Shown here piece after piece: positions 55,784 through 64,000 of a stretch of DNA of 64,000 bases (positions are counted from its first letter, which is position 1; each line of letters starts with the position of its first letter). The stretch covers positions 20,593,162-20,657,161 of the forward strand of contig NC_053501.1 in the NCBI RefSeq assembly GCF_905171775.1, read 5' to 3'. The notes under the pieces are model-generated. The model did no database searches and was not told the DNA's origin. It saw only the letters and a program-made list of their open reading frames with translations. Both the position numbers and the translations under genes were made by a program. Source of the DNA: Rana temporaria (Eukaryota; Chordata; Amphibia; Anura; Ranidae).

Positions 55784-57011
55784 TGTAGCATGGTCCCCTT
55801 TGGTCTAATGAGAACCTCCAGAGTTAGGGACAGCTGACACCCTTCTGTATAGAGTGGGTTACAAGGCATAGTGGGAGTAATGCAAGATAGATTCATGGGC
55901 GCCAGACACTTCTTGAATGCAAAGAGATTTATAGTCTCTTGAACAGAACTGTGGAAGAGAGGGATTAGGGCCAGGACACCCTTTAGTAGTTGCAATGGTA
56001 TTTAGCAGACTCCAAGACTTCTATAGGTAGACAGCCATACAGGGAAAGGCACCCAGCAGGACACCACATCTACATGGGTAGGAATGCTGTCTTCTTTGGC
56101 AACAGTCCTATAACAGTTTCTAACACAAGTTGTAACATACTCCTTTATTTCCTCTACAATCACTTCTTGTAGATCTTCACTCCAATGAGCTCCCAGTCTC
56201 TCTCACTAGACCTTCTGATCCACTGCCACTGGATCTCCTGAGCTGTTCCACCCTTCTCACTGAGTATCTTCCTCAAATGTCACTTTGGTGGGTCCACAGC
56301 TTGGCACTCACAGATACTCCTCAAGCTTCACCCCACTGGCCTACTCAGTCCCTGGCTTGGCACACAAGGCTGCTCTGTAAGCATCACCTCCGCTGGCTGG
56401 GTCCATGGCTTGACCTCTGCTGAAATTTCTCAATTCTTCACCATCCCCGGTTGGTGAGTATACCGCTCCAGTACTTGCTTCAGCTACTCACTGGGGTCCC
56501 TGGTAATAAGGTGGTTGGTCCCTTAGTGGCGCCAGCTTCCCCTCTACCTCCGACTATGACAGGTTCTCCGGCCAGCAGAACCGTCACTTATGGTTGGTCC
56601 TAACCCTACGCTGGTCTCTTGCTTCTGGATAGGCCCTCACACAGCCTAGTAGCCAGATGTATCTGGGATAGCCCGAGGCAGCACAACACACGTCCACCCA
56701 GACAGCCATCCAGGTGGCACAGAACTCTGATCACTTGACCTCACCCAAAAAAATAGGCTCTCCAAGCAGGCCAAGGGACTCAAGAAGATCCCTGCCCATT
56801 GGCTGAGATACCTCTCTATTCCTAATCTGTCCTAGCAATGCCCTTGTCTTATCTAATATCACCAGATACCCGGCCATCTAGTGACAGAAGAGAGAAGTGC
56901 AGCAATTCCAGAATTAGGGTGGAATCAATTGATCTCCTATCAATTGGCCAAGGCAACTATACCTGGCAGGTAAATTTACTAGTAACCCTGCCTAACCATC
57001 AGGGTGCTACA
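55784..57011 (-). mobile_element. Solo LTR, family 3, minus orientation
   Basis: TGTAGCA (55784) and TGCTACA (ends 57011) are inverted LTR termini. The 4-bp duplication CTTA flanks both sides (55780-55783, 57012-57015). On the minus strand it starts TGTAGCACCCTGATGG, and an AATAAA lies at the complement of 56144-56149, which supports minus orientation. At 1228 bp it is long for a frog LTR. Gypsy-like is likely from the 4-bp duplication. No internal domain. Confidence 0.83.
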
Positions 57012-57015
57012 CTTA

Positions 57016-57649
57016 TTACTGTAACCTTGTTATTCTGTAACTTGTTGTATTTGACTTCTTTCGCACGGATGGCAGGCTCTGGAAAGTGACCCCTGTTGGA
57101 TTGCTTTTCAGTCTGCGGCTTAAAGCTAGTTTATAGGCGGACAGGATGGGATATTGCAGCTTCTTGAATGCCTGAATGTTTTTCAACCCCAAGGAGGATG
57201 TTCCATTGAAATACTGCACCGTTGTTGTATGGTCCCTTTAACGTTAATGGGTGCATTTGGTGACTCTATGCCTGCTGAACTCAACATGCCAAGTAAAACG
57301 AATGCCTCGCATCGCTAATATGCTAATCTGAATTGCCCTATTTTGCTTTAAGGCAAACAACACACATGGGTACCACTTTCCTGTTTTTTACCAGCTCTCT
57401 GCTCATGTGAACTTAGCCTCCATTTACTCCACACCAAAGCTACAAAATGATAAACAGTAAGACTTGATTCGCACCTCTGTGTGTGGTTGCAGGAATTGTA
57501 TCTGTTCCCGCAACCACTCGCAGCTAAAATGCGCTGCTCATAGGAGACGCGCCGTGCTGCCATTTATTCTGAATAGCACCCCCCCGCATCTTAGCACGCA
57601 GCGTGTTTGTGGGTGCGGGAACCACAGGGAAAAATCGGCCCTGCTCGGA
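57016..57649. other. Unassigned sequence
   Basis: Mixed sequence, with GC-rich stretches at 57520-57620. No element ends are recognised. Confidence 0.3.
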
Positions 57650-57796
57650 AGGTCTCGGCTGGCTCCAGACCGAGCCGAGCGTCCCAGCCATATTTTTTAC
57701 TTTCAACCTTTTCCATTTTCTGGCATTTACTGGCAGGAAAAAATTGCCTGTTTTTTTACTGGCTGCCAGTAAAAATACTGACGGTTGGCAACACTG
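57650..57796 (-). mobile_element. Fragment of the CAGTGTTGCCAACC hAT family
   Basis: On the minus strand, from 57796, it begins CAGTGTTGCCAACCGTCAGT and runs through GTAAAAA blocks like the left end of the element at 11865. The other end is missing. Confidence 0.65.
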
Positions 57797-58307
57797 GCAG
57801 GAATAAGTAGATATCACATAGGGAATCCAGGTCTTTCATGTACTTCATATGGATGGACATCTTATATCTCCTTAATTCTGGTATGGGTGAACTCCATCTT
57901 GGACTAGCCTTCTCTCTCAAATCAAGCACATATGTGACAATACACCAAGCATCAGGATGGTGGTCCTTCACAAATCTGACTGAGCTATCCTGTCAGGAAG
58001 TTGTCACTGCGCACCGCCAATCGTAAACATTCAAGGCGCTCTCCTCCTACACTTGGTACAGCAGGAACATATCAGGAAAATAAAATGTTGTAGTAACAAA
58101 CACTTTAAATCCTATGGAACTTTGTTGCAGATCAGTTTTTAAAAATACGGTAGAAACGCAGCAAAATCCCACATGCATTTTTACTGCGTTTTTGCAATGG
58201 AGAAGTGTGAAAGCAGCAAAAAAAACATGCAAAAAAGCCTAAAAAAAAACAGAAAATGCCAACACTCAGATGTGATTGGAGCCTTATTGGCATACAATTG
58301 TGAACTC
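57797..58307. other. Unassigned sequence
   Basis: No delimitable element. A TTTTTGCAATGGAGAAGTG stretch near 58190 has MITE-like style. Confidence 0.3.
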
Positions 58308-58310
58308 TGT

Positions 58311-58958
58311 GGGCCAGATTCATGTAGATCAGCGGATATTTAGATCTGCTCGATCTACGTGTTTTACGATCCGCCGGTGCAATTTAGCGAGGCTAGTGCA
58401 GTATTTACAAAGCACTTACCTCGCAAATTGCACCGTCGGATCGTAACTCCCCCCGGCGGAATGCAAATTGTGCGCATGCTCGCTAGGACGTCATTGTTAT
58501 CGGCGGGTACGTCAATTGCGGCCATCGGTATTCCCGATCGACTTACGCAAATGACGTAAAAATTTAAATCTCGGCGCGGGAACGACGGCCATACTTAACA
58601 TTAGCTACCCCTCATATAGCAGGGGTAGCTATCCGCCGGAAAAAGCCGAACGCAAACGACGTTAAAAAAAATTGACGGGCGGGTGTACGGACTTGAATCG
58701 GCGGTTCTCCTCATTTGCATATGCGACGCGTAAAAAAAAGCGACGACACCTAGCGGCCGGCGGGAGATTGCAGCCTAAGATTCGACTGGTGTAAGTCACT
58801 TACACCAGTCGGATCTAAGGGAGATCTATGCGGAACTGATTCTTATGAATCAGTCGCATAGATCCGACCGTGGGATCTCACAGATCTGACCGTCGGGTCT
58901 CACAGATACGACGGCGGATCAGGAGATCCGCCGTCGTATCTCTTGATGAATCTGGCCC
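58311..58958. mobile_element. CpG-rich foldback MITE, GGGCCAGATTC family (copy G)
   Basis: GGGCCAGATTCATGTAG pairs with CTTGATGAATCTGGCCC. TGT is duplicated on both sides (58308-58310, 58959-58961). Family blocks are present in order, with CGGGAACGACGGCCATACTT, GGGGTAGCTATCCGCC and CACCTAGCGGCCGGC. It is the shortest full copy at 648 bp because the GCGCATGCGC region is deleted (GCGCATGCTCGC remains at 58473). Confidence 0.92.
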
Positions 58959-58961
58959 TGT

Positions 58962-60160
58962 ATATCTACCCATCCTTATGCTCAATAAAACTTTTTTCTT
59001 AACAAAAAAAAAAAGATGTGAGATTTTCGTAGTTGAGTTTAGCTCTACTTAAAAAAACAAGGGTTAAAAAAGGGATTCAGCTCTTAAAAATAAGTAAATA
59101 AATGGCTTTTCTCTATCGTCAGATTTGGTTGGAATATAACAGTGATACCTCCTGCTTTCAGAACGTCTTCTTCCCCTCTCGCTACCCAACCAGCGAGGTT
59201 TGTTTTCTCAGCGTGGCACTTGGCAGAAGGAGAGTTAAGCTTCTCCAAGACAATGTGGTTAGGTGGTTATAGAATCGAGAGTACCATCTGACATGATAAA
59301 TAATGCAGAATAATTCACACCTCAACAGTCTAATGTTCCTTCTGTTAGGAGACCTGGAAAACATTGCTACGTTCACAGGTAATTACAGGTGTTAATCCCC
59401 AGTGAGCGAATGGTTAAAATGTAACTCCTTAAAGGATTGGAACGACGTCCTGCCATCGGTGACAACTTGTCACCTCTCACTTGTGGCTCTGAAGTTCTAA
59501 ACTTTGAGAGTCAGTGACCTACATTATAGAGTACAATTCGAGGTGGTCGGGTGTTTATTGAACTTGACTAATAAATGGATGGGGATTTGGAGCTATGTCT
59601 TTGTTATGGACAAGAGTTCTTTAAATGGTAAGGTGTTATATCCACGGCTGTCATCTTTTTGCCTTGCCCTACGGATGCAAACGCCCGGGGCAGCTCAGTT
59701 TATGGGACAGCAGATGTTGTTTTTCCCTTCCTGCTAATTCCTTTTCTTTGTTCTTTGCTGGCATATCTATGTATGTCCCTCGTTTATCCCGAGCACAATG
59801 GTATGGTGAGCGCAGTTTTTCAACTAAATACAAGCCATTGTGTATTGTCCGGAAGAAGTCATTAAAGTCAAATATAGCTAAGTGGACATAGAAGGACTGA
59901 TAATTATAGGGTAACGCCAGGGGAAAAAAAACAGCAAAAAATATTAAATATATTTAGCATATACAATTGCGACACAAGTCATATTGTAATTGAATGTTAT
60001 TAAAAATTTCATTTCCTTTTCAATCTGCAGCCGCTGTAATTTTTTTGTCATTTTGGTGTCTCCAGTGTGTTCTGCTGTGGCTCTGACCTGGGTGTAGTGT
60101 TAGGGGAGTTTAGTTGGTTCTCGAGTACCTTTACAGGTCGCAATCCAGTCTTCAGCCTCC
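58962..60160. other. Unassigned sequence; 59400-59930 possibly conserved
   Basis: 59400-59930 is unique, repeat-free and of even composition, with CTAATAAATGG and GACTGATAATTATAG. Short frames at 59504-59891 lack domains. Candidate noncoding conserved sequence only. Confidence 0.3.
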
Positions 60161-60956
60161 TTAAAGCGGAGTTCAACCCAAAAATGGAACTTCCACTTTT
60201 CAGAACCCCCCCCCCGATGTCACATTTGGCACCTTTCAAGGGGGAGGGGGGTGCAGATACCTGTCTAATGGCCCATACACACGATCCGAATATCGTGTGG
60301 CGGATCGTATGACTTTTTTCGCTTAATAGTCGCAAGTAAAATGAAATAGGTTATTAAAGTCACGAAAATTCTCGGGTGACAGAAAAAAATAATCGGAAGT
60401 GATGTCTAGTGTTGTAATGTATTTGTATTGTATTTTCGGACGACAACTATACTGACTTGTCCGATCGAATAATATCGGATGGACTGTCGTGATCGGCTCT
60501 CGAAAGTAGTGTACACACGATCCGAAAATCGTACGATTCTTCCTCGGACGATCGTTTCCATCCGATATTCGGATCGTGTGTATGGGCCATAAGTCAGGTA
60601 TTTGCACCCACTTCAGGGCATAGACTACCGTGGGAGTCACGCCACTTCCCTGCCCCCCACTGTCTCCTGGGAAACACACTGTTCCCGGGAGAGAACAGGC
60701 ACTAGTGAGGACGGGCCGCACCGCTTGCGCATGCACAGTAGGGAACCGAGCAGTGAAGCCGCAAAGCTTCACTTCCTGATTTCCTCACCGAGGATGGCGG
60801 TGGGGGCAGCTGAGAGACGAGCGATTTCTCTGCCTCAGCTGTCAACATCGCGGGCGCGCTGGACAGGTAAGTGTCCTTTTTTTAAAAGTCAGCAGCTGCA
60901 GTATTTGTAGCTGCTGGCTTTTAAAAATAAAAAGTTTGAGTGGACCTCCGCTTTAA
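60161..60956. mobile_element. T2-like TTAA element with nested MITE
   Basis: TTAA (60161-60164) AGCGGAGTTCAACCC and GTGGACCTCCGCT TTAA (60953-60956) give inverted termini. Internal GCGGGCGCGCTGGACAGGTAAG and related GC-rich DNA follow the nested MITE. The same termini occur at 30542 and 46639. Non-autonomous. Confidence 0.85.
60269..60589. mobile_element. Harbinger-like MITE, TGGCCCATACACACG termini
   Basis: TGGCCCATACACACGATCCG pairs with CGGATCGTGTGTATGGGCCA. The TAA duplication is exact (60266-60268, 60590-60592). The 321-bp interior has CCGATATTCGGATCG-type palindromes. It sits inside the T2-like element. Confidence 0.94.
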
Positions 60957-61022
60957 TCTCATTTACCCTATGCACCCAATCCTCCCAACCAGGAATTTGT
61001 GCTCACTTCCAAGAGATTGGTA

Positions 61023-61615
61023 TCAACCGCTTAGCTTAATCTGAGTTCTAACGTCTGTCCAAAAGACAATCACAGGACACTCCCACCATAGATGTAAGAA
61101 TGTCCTGTAGTCTCCACAACCCCTCCAGAATAACCCAGAGGTAAAAGGGACAATCCGGGCCAGGTCAGCAGGTACCCGATACCAGCGGGACAGAATCTTA
61201 TAATTAGTCTCCTGCATTTTAGAATCAATAGAGATTGAGTGGGTGAGCTGGTAAAGGTGTGTGGTAAACTCGGACCCCATGTCCCTTTCCCAGACAATGA
61301 TATATGTGGGCATGGTTGCTGAGGCGGCAGACCCCAATAGGTAAAGTTCAATGACCATATGTGGTATAGGCTCCTCAGCTATAACAATGCTTTCAAATTG
61401 CGGAAGAGAAGTAATTTCTCTTATATAACCACCATGAACCTCAAAGAAGTGGTGCAATTGTCTATTTTTCCAGAAATTCATTTGAACACTCCCAGGCCGG
61501 GCTTTCAAGGTCAACATTTTACCATTTCTCATAAGTTTACCACAACTTGCGTTACCTTCATCCATCCAGGGCCCAAAGAATGCCACCTGCTCTCCAGGAG
61601 GGAACCAAAGGAAAC
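61023..61615 (-). pseudogene. L1-like LINE ORF2, C-terminal fragment (minus)
   Basis: A minus-strand frame of about 190-200 codons is open from a (TA)n run at 61616 down to a stop at 61023. Landmarks: VWERDMGSEFTTHLYQLTH, KMQETNYKILSRWYRVPAD, FWRGCGDYRTFLHLWWECP. The order WERD, ETNYKI-L-RWY, then the W-x-CG...H-x-WW-x-C zinc-knuckle-like tail is that of L1-clade ORF2 C-termini. The first Cys of the tail is Phe here. No endonuclease or RT core is present, because the 5-prime part is cut at the microsatellite. No stop within the fragment suggests a recent insertion. Confidence 0.82.
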
Positions 61616-61634
61616 ATATATATATATATATATC
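61616..61634. repeat. (TA)n microsatellite at the LINE truncation point
   Basis: About nine TA units. The LINE homology stops exactly here. Confidence 0.85.
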
Positions 61635-61761
61635 CTATTAATAAATAGTATTTTCTACTTTTAATGTATACTGTTATGTGAATCAGTAAGAATCACTATT
61701 GTCCCTATACAAAGACGCATCACATACTAGCACATTTTGAGAGACTTACCTTAAAACGAAT

Positions 61762-61838
61762 TATGAAGCATGCGGCCGAATTGAACAACATGAACAGAGA
61801 GTTCTCTGTTCTTGTTCAATTCAGCTGCATGCTTCATA
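61762..61838. repeat. 77-bp palindrome
   Basis: TATGAAGCATGCGGCCGAATTG pairs with CAATTCAGCTGCATGCTTCATA (20-base outer ends shown as TATGAAGCATGC and GCATGCTTCATA). The centre CAGAGAGTTCTCTG is a perfect palindrome. Confidence 0.85.
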
Positions 61839-62147
61839 CAAAGTCCCAAACTCTTTCCAATGTAAAATTATTAGGGATGGAGGCACTTGACGACTTATGC
61901 CCTGTCCTCATATAAAGTCCCAACCCCCCCTCTTTTCCTTTCTACATGAGTGGACGGGGCAGCAATGACGTAATTCCCACGCATGCGTGCGGGAGCCCTT
62001 GGCTGCGGCATGCATGCAGCTCTGAAAGTCTAGTACGGTATGCCAGACCCTCAGGAGCACATGTTCCAGGCATGGCACTGGCTTCATGCAGTGTGAATAT
62101 CTCCTACACACCGCAAGTTTAGGAGATATTCACTGTACCTACAAGTA

Positions 62148-62639
62148 AGGCCCCATACACACGGGAGGATTTATCCGCGGATACGGTCCAGCGGACCGTT
62201 TCCGCGGATAAATCCTCTTGAGGATTTCAGCAGATTTTAATGCGATGGAGTGTACTCACCATCGCATTGAAATCCGCGCCAAAATCCTCTGGCGATGACA
62301 TGTCGCGCCGTCGCCGCGATTATGACGCGGCGACGTGCGCGACGCTGTCATATAAGGAATTCCACGCATGCGTTGAATCATTACGATGCATGCGGGGGAT
62401 CCCTTCGGACGGATGGATTCGGTGAGTCTGTACAGACCAGAGGATCCATCCGTTGGGATGGACTCCAGCAGATGGATATGTTGTGCATGTCAGCAAATAT
62501 TCGATCTGCTGGAATCCATCCCAGGGGAGAAATATCCGCGGAAAAAGATCCGCTGGAGTGTACACACCATAGGATCTATCCGCAGAAACCCATTTGCTGG
62601 GATTTATCTGCGGATGGATTCTATGCTGTGTACGGGGCC
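62148..62639. mobile_element. Harbinger-like MITE, GGCCCCATACACACGG termini
   Basis: GGCCCCATACACACGG pairs with CTGTGTACGGGGCC. The TAA duplication is exact (62145-62147, 62640-62642). The interior shares the design of 14736-15248 (GGTCCAGCGGACCG, AATCCGCG, GATCCATCCG palindromes). 492 bp. Confidence 0.92.
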
Positions 62640-62648
62640 TAAGCCTTA

Positions 62649-63209
62649 TGCCGCGTACACACGATCATTTTTCGGCATGTAAAAAACTTTGTTTTTCGGC
62701 ATGTAGAAAAAAACGAAGTTTTCTCCAACTTCATCATTAAAACGACGTTGCCCACACACGGTCGTTTAAAAAAAAATCTCTAGCAAAGCGTGGTGACGTA
62801 CAACACGTACGACGGCACTATAAAGGGGAAGTTCTATGCGGATGACGTCACCCTTTAGCTGATTTTGTGTTAGTAAAAGACGATTCACACTTTTCTGTCT
62901 GTTACAGCGTGATGAATGCGCTTACTCAATTACGAACGGTAGTTTTACCAGAGCGCTCCCATCTCATAACTTGCTTCTGAGCATGCTCGGGTTTTTAACG
63001 TCGTTTCAGCCCACACACGATCATTTTTTACAACCCGAAAAAAGACATTGTTTAAAACGTTGTTATAAAATGCAGCATGTTCGAATTTTTTTTTTGGCAG
63101 TTTTTCAGAACCCGAAAAATTATGCGAAGCCCACACACGATCATTTTAAATTACATTTTTTTAAAACGTCGTTTTTTACATGCCGAAAAATGATCGTGTG
63201 TACGCGGCA
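62649..63209. mobile_element. Harbinger-like MITE, TGCCGCGTACACACG family
   Basis: TGCCGCGTACACACGATCAT pairs with ATGATCGTGTGTACGCGGCA. The TTA duplication is exact (62646-62648, 63210-63212). Shares GTGACGTACAACACGTACGA and CACTATAAAGGGG with the copies at 15891 and 32256. 561 bp. Confidence 0.95.
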
Positions 63210-63341
63210 TTATGGCTTACCTTTGGGTACAACTTTAAAAGCTAAGTTTACTACATTATAAACAGGCCGTTTGGCTCTAATGCCAACGCCAACAACAGTC
63301 TTCTTGTTCCGATACATACAGGAATTTTCTTACGGTCACTG

Positions 63342-63560
63342 TTAAAGTGGTTCTAAACCCTCGAAAAAAACAAAAAAAACCTGCAAGACAAATGCATAAT
63401 GAGCTAGTATGCATAGTGTTGGAAGTGAGCAGGGCCAAACTTTTATTAACTTTTACAGCAAAGTTGGTATTTTCATACAACTTCACCTACCTACCTTTAT
63501 ATATATCAATAATTTTGACATATGGTTTTCACTGAAGGTAAGCTTCGCTTACGTATTTTT
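63342..63560 (+). mobile_element. T2-like left end
   Basis: TTAAAGTGGTTCTAAACCC at 63342 matches the T2-style TTAAAG terminus, as at 5763. The right end was not found before the window end. Confidence 0.5.
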
Positions 63561-63966
63561 TTCTTAACATAACACAACATATGCTGTGTTTGAATTACCC
63601 AGATTTGTTACTTTAAAGTATAGAGTTGCGAGAGAAGTGAATGTGATTATTGCAGCAAAGTATACTTTGTTTACCTGGAAAGATAGAGACGCTTTAACCA
63701 TGTCAGCTCTTGTACTTGTACGCCCTTACGGATCAGAGCAATTTTTAAATCTCCACTATGGGCCTGTTTATTCGGCAATAACTTTGTCATTACCTTAGGT
63801 AAAAAAGTTATACATGCATTGTCTTTTTTAAAGGAACAAGCTAGACTTTTTTTGGCAGCATTGTCCTTTGTCTTGCAAAAAATATATTATGTAATCTATA
63901 GACAAAAAGATGTAAAAAATGTTTTTTTTTCTATATTTTGATGATTGGTAACAAAATAGTTTTATA

Positions 63967-64000
63967 GGGCCAGATTCAGAACGGAAATACGACGGCGTAT
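63967..64000 (+). mobile_element. Start of another GGGCCAGATTC-family MITE, cut by the window
   Basis: GGGCCAGATTCAGAACGG followed by AATACGACGGCGTAT matches the left end of the family. ATA precedes it, as in copy B. Confidence 0.9.

Noticed and set aside
61023..61351. Second minus-strand frame (61070-61351)
   Set aside because: It overlaps the L1 ORF2 frame out of phase and has no domain.

Overview
Base composition, repeat content and the lack of any host exon I can recognise mark this as nuclear DNA of a vertebrate. The transposon spectrum points to an anuran amphibian, most likely a ranid-type frog: T2/Kolobok-like MITEs starting TTAAAGG, Tc1-like relics, abundant hAT and PIF/Harbinger-like MITEs, L1-type LINE and LTR remnants. 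The frog assignment is an inference from repeat families and not from a host gene. No intact protein-coding gene, rRNA or functional tRNA gene was found. The long open frames are translations of tetranucleotide or pyrimidine repeats, or of MITEs.

Layout. 0-10 kb: GC-rich repeat-like start, a TTAA-type repeat core, unique AT-rich sequence that looks like conserved noncoding DNA, the first CpG-rich foldback MITE, a (TATC)n array split by a solo LTR, then more MITEs and a G-rich minisatellite. 10-17 kb: a TTAA-flanked element (10612-12667) carrying three later insertions, a TIR element with an internal SINE and a 22-bp minisatellite, a rearranged foldback MITE with a nested TAA-flanked MITE, and a Tc1 fragment. 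17-30 kb: a palindrome whose left arm was split by a solo LTR, a stem-loop, a 770-bp polypyrimidine tract, a hAT element with an exact 8-bp duplication, and a palindrome with arms of about 240 bp. 30-40 kb: a dense cluster of three hAT elements that begin TAGG.TGACCA, two of them hosting different MITEs at the same internal site and the third hosting another hAT that carries about 1.6 kb of GATA repeats. 40-50 kb: two more foldback MITEs, a second copy of the first solo-LTR family, a 37-bp minisatellite, a palindrome and a Tc1 fragment. 50-64 kb: a 2.6-kb TTAA element with two nested insertions, a Tc1 gene interrupted by a hAT, a minus-strand solo LTR, an L1-like ORF2 C-terminus and several TAA/TTA-flanked MITEs.

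The genes do not work together as a system here. What the window holds is a readable insertion history. Many elements keep exact target-site duplications (8 bp for hAT, 3 bp TAA/TTA for the Harbinger-like group, TTAA for the T2/piggyBac-like group, 4-5 bp for LTRs, 17 bp for one retroposon), so the relative order of events can be read directly. The intervening unique segments, some with homeodomain-like TAAT motifs, suggest an intergenic or intronic region near a developmental gene. That last point is conjecture.
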